57,955 nucleotides of DNA from Stenotrophomonas sepilia (GTDB lineage Bacteria > Pseudomonadota > Gammaproteobacteria > Xanthomonadales > Xanthomonadaceae): positions 1 to 57,955 of the forward strand of contig NZ_LXXZ01000025.1 of the NCBI RefSeq assembly GCF_003244875.1, given 5' to 3'. The notes below the pieces were generated by a model. It had not been told where the DNA came from, did no database searches, and was given only the letters and a program-made list of their open reading frames with translations. This document shows, in pieces, positions 8,537-17,121 of the stretch (within the stretch, counting starts at the first letter, position 1; each line of letters opens with the position of its first letter). Made by a program: the position numbers and the translations under genes.

Positions 8537-9069
8537 GCACCGGCAACGGCCACTTCAACCTGCTGGCGCGGGTGCTGCACTGGTCCATGGCGCTGATGAT
8601 CGTCGCCATGCTGTTCATCGGCGTGACCATGGTCGCCTCGCTGCACCTGCGTCCCGCGCTGATCGACCTGCACCGCCCGCTGGGCATCGCGATCCTGTTG
8701 CTGGCGCTGCTGCGCCTGTACAACCGGCTGCGCCATCGCCCACCGGCGCTGCCTGCCGACCTGCCGGTCTGGCAGGGGGTAGCGGCCAAGGCCTCGCACT
8801 GGGTGCTGTACGCGCTGATGCTGGCGATGCCGTTGATCGGCTGGGCGATGCTGTCGGCCGGCGGATACCCGATCGTGCTGTGGGGTGGATTCCACCTGCC
8901 ATCGATCGTTCCGCACACCCCGGCGCTGTATGCCGCGCTGCGCAATGCGCACAGCCTGCTGGCCTATGTGTTGTTCGCCACGGTGCTGATGCATGTGGGT
9001 GCGGCGTTGTTCCACCTGTGGGTGCGGCGGGACGGGGTGTTCCAGGCGATGGCGCGCGGGAAGGATTGA
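8533..9069 (+). CDS. Cytochrome b561
   Basis: The 178-residue protein has four transmembrane segments and conserved histidines likely to bind two b hemes: His16 (LLARVLHWSMALM), the LHRPLGI region, KASHWVLY, and the C-terminal LMHVGAALFHLW. It belongs to the bacterial b561 family that passes quinol electrons to periplasmic acceptors. Overlap with the preceding catalase-family gene (ATGA) indicates translational coupling and a shared function, probably peroxide reduction or respiration-linked redox defence. Confidence 0.88.
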   Translation: MSTGNGHFNLLARVLHWSMALMIVAMLFIGVTMVASLHLRPALIDLHRPLGIAILLLALLRLYNRLRHRPPALPADLPVWQGVAAKASHWVLYALMLAMPLIGWAMLSAGGYPIVLWGGFHLPSIVPHTPALYAALRNAHSLLAYVLFATVLMHVGAALFHLWVRRDGVFQAMARGKD

Positions 9070-9104
9070 AAGGATTCGCCGGGCGTTCCCGGCGGATTGT
9101 TTCC

Positions 9105-9665
9105 GCGACCGCGGGGGGGGTGTCACTTTTCTTTTCGCGCGAAAAGAAAAGTAACCAAAAGAAACGCGCCGCCAGAGCGCGAGCCGGTGCTGCGCACCGG
9201 TGCCCTGTGCTTCTCGGTGAATCAGGGGACGGCGCCGAACTCGCTACGCTCAAACACCGGCGCCTCTTCGCCCCTGATTCCCCCGCGATGCTCGGCTCGC
9301 TCAAGGCGGACCCAACATCAAGAGCGACAGCTGCACCCAGTAGATCCACGCCATGCGTGGTTGCTGTTGCCGTTGATCTTGACCTTCCAGTCCGCCTTGA
9401 GCGAGCCGAGCACCGCAGGTCCGGCGAGGGCGAAGAGGCGCCGGTGTTTGAGCGCAGCGAGTTCCCGCGCCGTCCCTCGACGGACCGAGGAGCGCAGGGC
9501 ACCGGCGTGCGACGCACGCCGGCTCGCGGCCGGCGGAGCGTTTCTTTGGTTACTTTCTTGATGGCCCACATCCATGTGCGCCACCCTACGGGCCGGCTAC
9601 GCCGTTCCACGCTGCTCCTGCAGCGTGGTGCACGAGCAAAGAAAGTGACACCCACCCGCGGTCGC
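9105..9665. repeat. Large imperfect inverted-repeat element
   Basis: The left arm (about 9105-9318) and right arm (about 9385-9665) are reverse complements over most of their length. Matching blocks include the CTCAAACACCGGCGCCTCTT segment (9248-9267 and its complement in the right arm), GTAACCAAA...GAAACG, and GGTGTCACTTT at the outer ends. The left outer end contains a perfect 28-base palindrome (9125-9152, centre CGCGCG). The right arm has a longer insertion at the equivalent place (about 9559-9636). The loop contains a GTAG-headed SMAG copy at 9340-9360. Open frames in it are translations of the repeat, not genes. Confidence 0.8.
9340..9360 (+). repeat. SMAG element (GTAGATCCACGCCATGCGTGG type)
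   Basis: GTAG followed by ATCCACGC-CAT-GCGTGG, a short hairpin. The same subtype begins at 57937. It sits in the loop of the large inverted repeat. Confidence 0.75.
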
Positions 9666-9698
9666 GGAAACGACATCACCAGGAAAGGCAGGCCGCCC

Positions 9699-10301
9699 CT
9701 ACAGCCACCCTTTCTGCCGCGCCAGCCGGTACGCCTCAATGCGATTGGCTACGCCCAGCTTGCCGATGCACTCGGACAGATAGTTGCGCACCGTGCCGTG
9801 CGACAGCCCCAACTGCTCGGCGATCTCGCTGGCGGTACGGCCCTCGCCCGCCAGCCGCAGCACGCGGCGCTCGCGGTCGGTCAGCGGGTCGGCCTGCGAC
9901 CACGCATCCAGTGCCAGCTGCGGGTCGATCGCACGGATGCCCTGCTTGACCTTGCGCAGTGCCTCGGCCAGGTTCTCAGCCGGTGCGTCCTTCAGCAGGT
10001 AGCCCAGCACGCCGGCTTCCAGCGCGCGGCGCAGGAAACCTGCGCGGGCGAAGGTGGTCACGATCACCACCTTGATCGGCAGCTCGTGACGCGCGATGCG
10101 CTGTGCAAGCTCCAACCCGGACAGGCCCGGCATCTCGATGTCGGTCACCAGGATGTCCGGCTGCAGCTGCTGCAGCATGCGCCACGCGGTTTCGCCGTCG
10201 GCGGCGCTGCCCAGCACTTCGATATCCGCTTCCAGGCCCAGCAGCGCCGACAGTGCGCCGCGTACCATCGCCTGGTCTTCGGCCAGCAGGATGCGGATCA
10301 T
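9699..10301 (-). CDS. LuxR/NarL-family response regulator (DesR-like)
   Basis: The 200-residue protein has an N-terminal receiver domain with acidic pocket Glu8/Asp9, phospho-acceptor Asp54 (VTDIEMPG), Thr82/Thr83 and Lys104 (YLLKDA). A C-terminal LuxR helix-turn-helix (about 137-200) contains LTDRERRVLRLAGEG and SHGTVRNYLS. The start at 10301 overlaps the end of the sensor kinase gene by four bases. The frame could be extended upstream, but only into sequence coding for the kinase. Being divergent from an efflux operon and co-transcribed with a DesK-like kinase, it probably controls that operon and itself. Confidence 0.93.
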   Translation of the reverse strand: MIRILLAEDQAMVRGALSALLGLEADIEVLGSAADGETAWRMLQQLQPDILVTDIEMPGLSGLELAQRIARHELPIKVVIVTTFARAGFLRRALEAGVLGYLLKDAPAENLAEALRKVKQGIRAIDPQLALDAWSQADPLTDRERRVLRLAGEGRTASEIAEQLGLSHGTVRNYLSECIGKLGVANRIEAYRLARQKGWL

Positions 10302-11521
10302 GCGGCACCGTCCTGCACCAGCGACGGCGGCACGCCTGGCGGCAGCGGTGTGGTCGCAGCGGCCAGTGGCACGCGCACGATCAACACCGTGCCCTCGCCC
10401 TTTGCGGACTGCACCTGCAGGCTTCCACCCAGGGCGGCCACGCGTTCGCGCATGCCGCACAACCCATTGCCCTCGGCCTGCACGCCGCCACGACCATCGT
10501 CGCGGATCTGCATCGCCAGCATGCTTCCCTCCAGCATGAACTCCACCCGTGCCTGCGTCGCCTGTGCATGGCGCACGATATTGGTCGCGGCCTCGCGCAG
10601 CACCAGTGCCAGCCCGCGTTCGACATCCACCGGCATCGCCGGTGGTGGTGCGTACTGAAGGTGGACCTGCTGGCACTCCAGCAGCAGCCGCGCCGATGCC
10701 AGCTCGCCGGCCAGGTCGCTGGCGCGGATACCGGTGACCGCACTTCGGACCTGCGCCAGCGCCTCGCGGGCGATGGCCTCGGCCTCGCCGATCTCCTGCC
10801 GCGCGCGTGCATCACCGCGGTCCTGCAGCTTGCGCGCCAGTTCCAGCTTCAACGTGATCAGCGACAGGGTGTGGCCGAGCAGGTCGTGCAGGTCGCGGCC
10901 GATGCGTTCGCGCTCAGCGGTGGCTGCTAGCCGCCGCACCTCGTCCTGTGAAAGCTGCAGTGCCGCATCCTTCTGCTGGTTGAGTGCCTCCACGTTCACG
11001 ACCAGGCCGACGATATAGGACACGGCGGGGATCCAGACCAGGCTCTGCCACGGGTACTGGAACAGCAGGGCGAGGCTGCAGAACAGGAGGTTCAGACCAG
11101 TGAGCTGCAGCAGATACTGCCACCAGCCGCCGCGACCGCTCACCCGCAGCAGCACGCAGCCGAACACGAAGTAGGTCAGCCCGGACGGGTACCAGGGCAG
11201 CAGCACCAGCGACATCGCGATCAGGCCCAGGGCATAGCGCGGGGCGTGATGGCGCGGCGCCACCATCACCTTGGCGTACAGCAGCAGGAACACCGGATAG
11301 CTGGCCAGCGTCAGCAGCAGCCAGCGCAGGGTGAAGCCATGGCCAAGCAAGGGCGTCAGGAAGATCCACACTGACCACAGCAGGTGGATTGCCTCGCCCC
11401 AGGGGGACTTTCCCCGGCGCAGCGTCTCGGCCACCGCCGAGTCCGGCGCGGGGCGCAGCAGCGAGGCAAGCCAGATGGACGGCACGGGCGGTTCCAGGCG
11501 GGGACGATCGCCGCCGATCAT
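10298..11521 (-). CDS. DesK-like sensor histidine kinase
   Basis: The 407-residue protein has about five hydrophobic segments (about 43-175), a short helical linker and a HisKA_3 dimerisation domain with phospho-acceptor His212 in GRDLHDLLGH. The HATPase domain has an N-box (REAATNIVRHAQAT) and G-boxes (DDGRGG, GNGLCGMRERV). This is the membrane-sensor layout of DesK and its relatives, which often respond to membrane stress or membrane-active antibiotics. The adjacent downstream gene encodes the cognate LuxR-type regulator. The signal sensed is unknown. Confidence 0.92.
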   Translation of the reverse strand: MIGGDRPRLEPPVPSIWLASLLRPAPDSAVAETLRRGKSPWGEAIHLLWSVWIFLTPLLGHGFTLRWLLLTLASYPVFLLLYAKVMVAPRHHAPRYALGLIAMSLVLLPWYPSGLTYFVFGCVLLRVSGRGGWWQYLLQLTGLNLLFCSLALLFQYPWQSLVWIPAVSYIVGLVVNVEALNQQKDAALQLSQDEVRRLAATAERERIGRDLHDLLGHTLSLITLKLELARKLQDRGDARARQEIGEAEAIAREALAQVRSAVTGIRASDLAGELASARLLLECQQVHLQYAPPPAMPVDVERGLALVLREAATNIVRHAQATQARVEFMLEGSMLAMQIRDDGRGGVQAEGNGLCGMRERVAALGGSLQVQSAKGEGTVLIVRVPLAAATTPLPPGVPPSLVQDGAA

Positions 11522-11717
11522 GCCAGTTCAGCCGCCTGCGCGCAGGCGCCACCGTCGGCTGGGCGGCACCGGCGCAACCGGGCGCAGATCACGGTACGCT
11601 TGGCGGCGCCGCTGCGGCGGGCCGGCAATGGGGCGATCGGATCCATGGGCAGTACCGGTAGCGGGGACGTTGCCATCCTGTGCCGCCGTGGTCACATTTC
11701 GCAGTTGCCGCCGTCAG

Positions 11718-11738
11718 TGTCATCGGATGACAGCTGTC
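11718..11738. promoter_or_regulatory. Overlapping palindromes in the divergent promoter region, candidate operator
   Basis: TGTCATC-G-GATGACA (11718-11732) is a perfect palindrome with a one-base centre. It overlaps a second perfect palindrome, GACAGCTGTC (11729-11738). Both lie between the divergent kinase/regulator pair and the adaptor gene. A dimeric LuxR-type regulator binding here is an inference from position and symmetry. Confidence 0.5.
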
Positions 11739-11839
11739 ACTGCCGTCTTCGCTGTGCCTGCCTTCATGCTGTGCCGCACGCTCCACCGCCGGAACCGCCG
11801 TCGTCCGCGCTTCCGGCCACACCCGCCCGAACGCATGTG

Positions 11840-13096
11840 ATGGAACGAATGAACGCTTCTGCCGAGCTGTTGAAGGAACTCCGTATCGACCGCAAATCTC
11901 CCCCGCCGGCCTCCGGAGGCAATGGCGGTGGCCGCCGCGGGTTGTGGATCGCGATCATCGTGGTCGTGCTGCTGGTCGCCGCGGCCGTGGCCTACCTGTT
12001 CGGTCGCGCACCGGCCGTAGAGGTGGAAACCGCTCCCGCCGTGGCCATCCAGCAGGGCAGCGCCAGCAGCTCGGTGCTCGACGCCAGTGGCTACGTGGTC
12101 GCCCGGCGCATGGCCACGGTATCGGCCAAGATCACCGGCAAGGTGCGCGAGGTGATGATCGAAGAAGGCATGCGGGTCGAGGCTGGCCAGGTGATGGCCA
12201 CGCTCGACCCGATCGATGCCGACGCGCAGCGCAGCCTGTACGCCTCGCAGCTGCAGGCCGCACGCAGCCAGGTCGCCGGGCTGGAGGCGCAGCAGAGGCA
12301 GGCCGCCGCTGAAGCCAGCCGCCTGCAGGCGCTGGTTGGCCAGCAGCTGGTCTCGCGCTCGCAGTACGACCAGGCCGTGGCCCAGCGCGACAGCCTGCGT
12401 GCGCAGCTGGATACCGCGCAGCGCAACGTCAAGGTTGCCAACGACCAGCTGGCCATCGCCGATCTGGGCGTGGACAACAACATCGTGCGCGCGCCGTTCT
12501 CCGGCGTGGTCACCGCCAAGGCGGCGCAGCCCGGCGAGATCGTTTCGCCGCTGTCGGCGGGTGGTGGGTTCACCCGTACCGGCATCGGCACCATCGTGGA
12601 CATGGACTCGCTGGAGATCGAAGTGGAGGTCGGCGAGGCCTTCATCGGCCGCGTGCAGCCGAAGATGCCGGTGGAAGCCACGCTCAACGCCTACCCGGAA
12701 TGGAAGATTCCCGGCGAGGTGATCGCCATCATCCCCACCGCCGACCGCGGCAAGGCCACGGTGAAGGTGCGCGTGGCGCTGAAGGTGAAAGACCCGCGCA
12801 TCGTGCCGGAGATGGGCGTGCGGGTCAGCTTCCTGGAACAGGCGCAGCCGCAGGCGGCCGCCAAGCCGCAGGGCGTGCGCGTGCCGGGCGGCGCCGTGGT
12901 CCAGCGCGACGGTGCCTCGGTGGCCTTCGTGCTGGGTGACGGGAACCGCGTTCAGCAGCGCACGGTCGAGGCCGGCCAGGCGATGGGCAAGGACCGCCAG
13001 ATCCTCAAGGGCGTGAGCGCAGGTGAGCCGGTGGTGGTGAACCCACCCGACACCCTGCGCGATGGCGCCAAGGTGCAACAGAAACAAGCGCAGTAA
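11840..13096 (+). CDS. MacA-like periplasmic adaptor (membrane fusion protein)
   Basis: The roughly 418-residue protein has a cytoplasmic N-terminus with a Gly/Pro-rich stretch, one transmembrane anchor (about 38-58), and the barrel-sandwich/alpha-hairpin/beta-barrel plan of HlyD/MacA adaptors. The lipoyl half-motifs flank a coiled-coil hairpin full of Gln, Ala, Arg and Leu (about 135-220), followed by APFSGVVTAK. It links the ABC permeases encoded downstream to an outer-membrane channel, none of which is encoded here. ATGs at 11840 and 11849 are both possible; the second has a weak GGA before it. The frame is open further upstream but enters the divergent promoter region. Confidence 0.88.
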   Translation: MERMNASAELLKELRIDRKSPPPASGGNGGGRRGLWIAIIVVVLLVAAAVAYLFGRAPAVEVETAPAVAIQQGSASSSVLDASGYVVARRMATVSAKITGKVREVMIEEGMRVEAGQVMATLDPIDADAQRSLYASQLQAARSQVAGLEAQQRQAAAEASRLQALVGQQLVSRSQYDQAVAQRDSLRAQLDTAQRNVKVANDQLAIADLGVDNNIVRAPFSGVVTAKAAQPGEIVSPLSAGGGFTRTGIGTIVDMDSLEIEVEVGEAFIGRVQPKMPVEATLNAYPEWKIPGEVIAIIPTADRGKATVKVRVALKVKDPRIVPEMGVRVSFLEQAQPQAAAKPQGVRVPGGAVVQRDGASVAFVLGDGNRVQQRTVEAGQAMGKDRQILKGVSAGEPVVVNPPDTLRDGAKVQQKQAQ

Positions 13097-13198
13097 CGGC
13101 CTGGCGCCCGTGGGCGCGGCCGGCAGCATCGCTCGACGCACGCCTGCGGCCACCGCAGGTGCGCTTCCCCGTTTCCCGCTTCCCGTGGAGAACCACCC

Positions 13199-13888
13199 AT
13201 GTCGACCCTGGTTTCACTGCGCAACATCACCAAGACCTACCAGCGTGGCCCCGAGCAAGTGCAGGTGCTGCACGGCATCGACCTGGACATCGCCAGCGGC
13301 GACTTCGTTGCGCTGATGGGCCCGTCCGGTTCGGGCAAGACCACCCTGCTCAACCTGATCGGCGGCCTGGACAGCCCCACTGGCGGCGAGATCAGCATCG
13401 AGGGCGAGCGCATCGACCAGATGAGTGGCGGCCAGCTGTCGACCTGGCGCAGCCACCATGTCGGCTTCGTGTTCCAGTTCTACAACCTGATGCCGATGCT
13501 GACCGCGCAGAAGAACGTGGAACTGCCGCTGCTGCTGACCCACCTCAGCGCGGCGCAGCGCCGCCGCAATGCCGAGATCGCGCTCACCCTGGTCGGCCTG
13601 GCCGACCGCCGCAGCCACCGCCCGAATGAACTGTCAGGCGGCCAGCAGCAGCGCGTGGCGATCGCCCGCGCGATCGTCTCCGACCCGACCTTCCTGATCT
13701 GCGACGAACCGACCGGCGACCTCGACCGCCAATCGGCCGAGGAGATCCTCGGCCTGCTGCAGCAGCTCAACCGCGAGCACGGCAAGACCATCATCATGGT
13801 CACCCATGACCCGAAGGCCGCCGAGTACGCCACGCACACGGTGCACCTGGACAAGGGCGAGCTGGCCGACGCGCCGCTGGCCCACTGA
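13199..13888 (+). CDS. MacB/LolD-type ABC transporter ATPase
   Basis: The 229-residue ATPase has Walker A GPSGSGKTT (41-49), Q-loop Gln93 (FVFQFYNLMP), signature LSGGQ (145-149), Walker B FLICDEP (165-171) and the switch His in MVTHD. Sequence type and length fit the MacB/LolD (o228) class that powers mechanotransmission permeases rather than classical import. It is the second gene of a four-gene operon and is followed 14 bases later by the first permease. GTGGAG provides a ribosome-binding site before the ATG. Confidence 0.95.
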   Translation: MSTLVSLRNITKTYQRGPEQVQVLHGIDLDIASGDFVALMGPSGSGKTTLLNLIGGLDSPTGGEISIEGERIDQMSGGQLSTWRSHHVGFVFQFYNLMPMLTAQKNVELPLLLTHLSAAQRRRNAEIALTLVGLADRRSHRPNELSGGQQQRVAIARAIVSDPTFLICDEPTGDLDRQSAEEILGLLQQLNREHGKTIIMVTHDPKAAEYATHTVHLDKGELADAPLAH

Positions 13889-13902
13889 CGGAGGCCACAG
13901 CG

Positions 13903-15060
13903 ATGAAATACTTCTCGTTGGTGTGGGCACAGCTGTTCCGCAGCCGTACCCGCACCCTGCTGACCCTGCTGTCGGTGGTGGCCGCGTTCCTGCTGTTCGG
14001 CATGCTCGATTCGGTGCGGGTGGCGTTCTCGTCGGGTGGCAGCGTGGAAGGTGCCAACCGGCTGATCGTGGCCTCGCGGCTGTCGATCACCCAGTCGCTG
14101 CCGATCCGGCTGGAAGCACAGGTGCGCCAGGTAGCCGGTGTCCGTGACGTGGCTTATGGCATGTGGTTTGGTGGCATCTACCAGGACCCGAAGAACTTCT
14201 TCCCGAACTTCTCGGTGTCACCCAACTACTTCGATGTCTACCGCGAGCTGCAGATCGATCCGGCACAACTGGAGGACTGGAAGCAGACCCGCACTGGCGC
14301 CATCGTCGGCGAAACCCTGGCCAAGCAGTTCGGCTGGAAGATCGGCGATACCATCCCGCTGCAGGCGACGATCTTCCCGCGTGGCGGCAGCAATGACTGG
14401 CCACTGGTGCTCAAGGGCATCTACCGCTCCAAGGACCGCGCGCTGGCCGCCAACGAAGAACGCCAGTTGATGATGAACTGGAAGTACTTCGACGAATCCA
14501 ACGACTACATCAAGAACCAGGTGAGCTGGTACACGGTGACGCTGGACAACCCGGACCACTCTTCGCGGGTCGCACAGGCGATCGATGCGATCTCGGCGAA
14601 CTCCGACCACGAGACCAAGACCCAGACCGAATCGGCGTTCCAGCAGGCCTTCGTCAAGCAGTTCGCGGATATCGGCATGATCGTCACCTCGATCATGGGC
14701 GCGGTGTTCTTCACCCTGCTGCTGTTGACCGGCAACACCATGGCGCAGGCCGTGCGAGAGCGCGTGCCGGAGCTGGCCACGCTGAAAACGCTGGGCTTCA
14801 AGGACAGCACCGTGCTGACCCTGGTGATGGTGGAGTCGGTGCTGCTGATCGGCCTGGGCGGCCTGATCGGCATGGGCCTGGCCGCCCTGATCCTGCCGGC
14901 GATCGGCCCGAAGAGCATGGGCATGCTGCCGCCGCACGTGCCGACGCCAACCTGGCTGATGGGGTTGGGCCTGATCGTAGTGATCGGCATCATCGTCGGG
15001 CTGCTGCCCGCGCTGCGTGCCAAGCGCCTGAAGATCGTCGATGCACTGGCCGGCCGCTGA
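13903..15060 (+). CDS. FtsX/MacB-type ABC transporter permease (first)
   Basis: The 385-residue protein has an N-terminal transmembrane helix (about 18-38), a large periplasmic domain (about 45-255) and three C-terminal helices (about 262-290, 310-340, 350-375), the MacB-core plus FtsX arrangement. The ALPPLRAKR-like end (LLPALRAKRLKIVDALAGR) is typical. It lacks its own ATPase domain and uses the upstream gene product. It ends 12 bases before the second permease; GGAGGA follows the stop and serves as that gene's ribosome-binding site. Confidence 0.92.
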   Translation: MKYFSLVWAQLFRSRTRTLLTLLSVVAAFLLFGMLDSVRVAFSSGGSVEGANRLIVASRLSITQSLPIRLEAQVRQVAGVRDVAYGMWFGGIYQDPKNFFPNFSVSPNYFDVYRELQIDPAQLEDWKQTRTGAIVGETLAKQFGWKIGDTIPLQATIFPRGGSNDWPLVLKGIYRSKDRALAANEERQLMMNWKYFDESNDYIKNQVSWYTVTLDNPDHSSRVAQAIDAISANSDHETKTQTESAFQQAFVKQFADIGMIVTSIMGAVFFTLLLLTGNTMAQAVRERVPELATLKTLGFKDSTVLTLVMVESVLLIGLGGLIGMGLAALILPAIGPKSMGMLPPHVPTPTWLMGLGLIVVIGIIVGLLPALRAKRLKIVDALAGR

Positions 15061-15072
15061 GGAGGATTGCAG

Positions 15073-16389
15073 ATGAACAAGCTCAAGAAGTGGCTGGGCA
15101 ACGGCGTAACCGTGCTGCTGCTTGCGATCGGCCTGGTGTTGTGGATCGGGCTGCCGTGGTTTGGCGTGCTGGCCGTGGCCGTGCTGGTAACGCTGTGGCT
15201 GCTGCTGACCCGCGGTGGACGGCTGGCGTTGGCCGCCACCCGCATCGGCGTGGCCAGCCTGCCGCAACGCTGGGGCGCGTCCTCGGTGATCGTGGTCGGC
15301 ATTGCCGGCGTGGTCGGCGTGCTGGTGGCGATGCTGGCGATGGGCGAAGGCTTCCAGGCCACGCTCAACAACACCGGTGATGACACCACTGCCATCGTGC
15401 TGCGCGGTGGCTCGCAGGCCGAGACCAACTCGGTGATCACCCGCGAGCAGGTACCGATGCTGTCCACCCTGCCCGGCATCAGCCGCGATGCGCAGGGCCG
15501 GCCGTTGCTGTCACCGGAACTGTCGCAGGTGGTCAACCTGGTATCGAAGTCCGACGGCACCGACGTCAACGCGCAGTTCCGCGGCGTCGGCCCGCAGGCG
15601 TGGGCGGTGCATGACAAGGTCAGGATCGTCGAGGGCCGCAAGTTCGCCACCGGGCTGCGCGAGATCGTGGTCGGCCAGGGCGCCAAGGGCCAGTTCCGCG
15701 ACATGGAGGTCGGCAGGACGCTGTCGCTGGGCAACCAGACCTGGACCGTGGTCGGCGTGTTCGCCACTGGCGATGCGCATGATTCGGAACTGTGGACCGA
15801 CGCCGATACGCTGGCCACCACCTACCAGCGCAGTGCCTGGCAGTCGATCAGCGTGCGTACCGATGGCAAGGCCGGCTTCGATCAGTTCAAGGCGGCCGTC
15901 GCTGCCGACCCACGCCTGAAGCTGGACGTGGAAACCACCCGCGTCTACTACAGCAAGCAGGGCGGCGGGCTGACCAAGCTGATCGACATCCTGGGCAAGG
16001 TGATCGGCACGATCATGGCGGTCGGTGCGGTGTTCGGCGCGCTCAACACCATGTATGCGGCCGTGGCCACGCGCGCCCGCGAAATCGCCACCATGCGTGC
16101 GATCGGCTTCCGCGGCCTGCCGGTGGTGACGGCGGTGATGCTGGAAACGATGCTGTTGGCGCTGCTCGGTGGCCTGCTCGGCTGTGCGGTTGCATGGCTG
16201 CTGTTCAATGGCTACAGCGTGTCCACCATCGGCAGCAACTTCAGCGCGGTGGTGTTCAAGTTCCACGTATCACCGGAACTGCTGTGGACCGGCCTGAAAT
16301 GGGCACTGGGCATCGGCCTGGTCGGCGGCCTGTTCCCGGCGCTGCGCGCGGCGCGTTTGCCGATCACTACGGCGCTGCGCGAAACCTGA
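15073..16389 (+). CDS. FtsX/MacB-type ABC transporter permease (second)
   Basis: The 438-residue protein begins with two closely spaced hydrophobic segments (about 10-50) and a further one near residues 75-98, then a periplasmic domain and three C-terminal helices ending LRAARLPITTALRET, the FtsX-domain hallmark. Together with the preceding permease it would form a heterodimeric MacB-like complex. The ATG at 15073 is chosen over the in-frame TTG at 15067 because GGAGGA (15061-15066) is correctly spaced for it. A rho-independent terminator follows at 16424. Confidence 0.92.
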   Translation: MNKLKKWLGNGVTVLLLAIGLVLWIGLPWFGVLAVAVLVTLWLLLTRGGRLALAATRIGVASLPQRWGASSVIVVGIAGVVGVLVAMLAMGEGFQATLNNTGDDTTAIVLRGGSQAETNSVITREQVPMLSTLPGISRDAQGRPLLSPELSQVVNLVSKSDGTDVNAQFRGVGPQAWAVHDKVRIVEGRKFATGLREIVVGQGAKGQFRDMEVGRTLSLGNQTWTVVGVFATGDAHDSELWTDADTLATTYQRSAWQSISVRTDGKAGFDQFKAAVAADPRLKLDVETTRVYYSKQGGGLTKLIDILGKVIGTIMAVGAVFGALNTMYAAVATRAREIATMRAIGFRGLPVVTAVMLETMLLALLGGLLGCAVAWLLFNGYSVSTIGSNFSAVVFKFHVSPELLWTGLKWALGIGLVGGLFPALRAARLPITTALRET

Positions 16390-16423
16390 GCATCATGCAG
16401 CGGTGGACTGCGCATCACGCAGG

Positions 16424-16451
16424 GGGACGGAGCGAAGGCTCCGTCCCTTTT
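16424..16451 (+). terminator. Rho-independent terminator of the efflux operon
   Basis: A 10-base stem, GGGACGGAGC / GCTCCGTCCC, with a GAAG tetraloop, is followed by TTTT. It lies 35 bases past the last permease stop and just before the convergent YrhB-type gene. Confidence 0.85.
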
Positions 16452-16463
16452 CCGTTGCTGAAC

Positions 16464-16763
16464 TCAGGCATCCATCGCCGCAACATCGGATGGTGGGTGC
16501 CGCAGGGCCAAATGCCGGCGAACAGCCTCCTCCGGCGCGTACGCCGTGCCCAGCGCGTGCTGCTCACCCGTATGCCTGTCGACGAAGATCGGGCCATTGC
16601 CGGCCAGCGCGTCCGAGATCTCACCAGATTGCAGGTAGCGCAGCGACTGGAAGCAGAACAGCCAGCCTTCGACCATCTCATGCTCGTGCGTGATGGCAAC
16701 CGGCTCATCGTCGCTGGCAAGTGCAGCCTGCACGCGACGGCGTGCTTCGTCGAGCTGGATCAT
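16464..16763 (-). CDS. YrhB-domain protein (Imm35-like family)
   Basis: The 99-residue protein begins MIQLDEARRRVQ with a good ribosome-binding site (GAAGGA, 1 base before the ATG region). It contains the family pattern of a central EGWLFCFQS strand, an 'G(N)GPIFVDRHTG' segment (residues about 58-70) and a hydrophilic helix ending in HLALRHP. YrhB-like domains occur as stand-alone proteins and as predicted immunity proteins (Imm35). No toxin gene lies beside it, so it is either an orphan immunity protein or a housekeeping member. Starts further upstream are possible but lack a ribosome-binding site. Confidence 0.75.
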   Translation of the reverse strand: MIQLDEARRRVQAALASDDEPVAITHEHEMVEGWLFCFQSLRYLQSGEISDALAGNGPIFVDRHTGEQHALGTAYAPEEAVRRHLALRHPPSDVAAMDA

Positions 16764-17121
16764 TCCTTCGCCTCTTGTTTTCGATGACAGCGCGAAGAGC
16801 ATTTCATGCGGGTGGATGCATCGCAACGGATAGGCACCTGCGTACAAGTGCGCACTGCGGCGTGTTGCCGCAACCGCTCAAGCGTGGCGGTTCTGTGCCG
16901 CTATCGATGCCTCTACTCATCGCAAACGCAGTGCGCGTGACGCTGCGCACAGTGCATCTGTGGATTGTTGGTTGCGATTCATCTTCGCGCACTTCCAGCG
17001 GCGTCGAGACAAACAGGTACGAATGGAAACATTCTAGAATCGCGCCCCCCACGTTGGTTTGCAGCACCCCACGCGCCCATAGAACGGGCGCATGTTTTTA
17101 CTGAAACACGAGATTTCACGG
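16764..17121. other. Leader region of the TonB receptor gene, with an attenuator-like hairpin
   Basis: This gap of about 360 bases between divergent genes is somewhat AT-richer at 16960-17040. At 17073-17091, GCGCCC and GGGCGC arms enclose a seven-base loop, followed by ATGTTTTTA. That is a short terminator-like hairpin 30 bases before the receptor start. No other gene is evident. Confidence 0.5.

Noticed and set aside
9097..9561. Open frames inside the large inverted repeat
   Set aside because: Translations of the repeat on either strand; such frames are often annotated as hypothetical proteins but have no start signals.
8409..10658. Plus-strand open frame of 749 codons across cytochrome b561, the repeat and the regulator
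   Set aside because: It spans three unrelated known elements and reads antisense to the response regulator and kinase; no family features.
17092..17121. Earlier start for the TonB receptor
   Set aside because: Would add ten residues before the signal peptide and lies within a hairpin arm; start at 17122 fits better.
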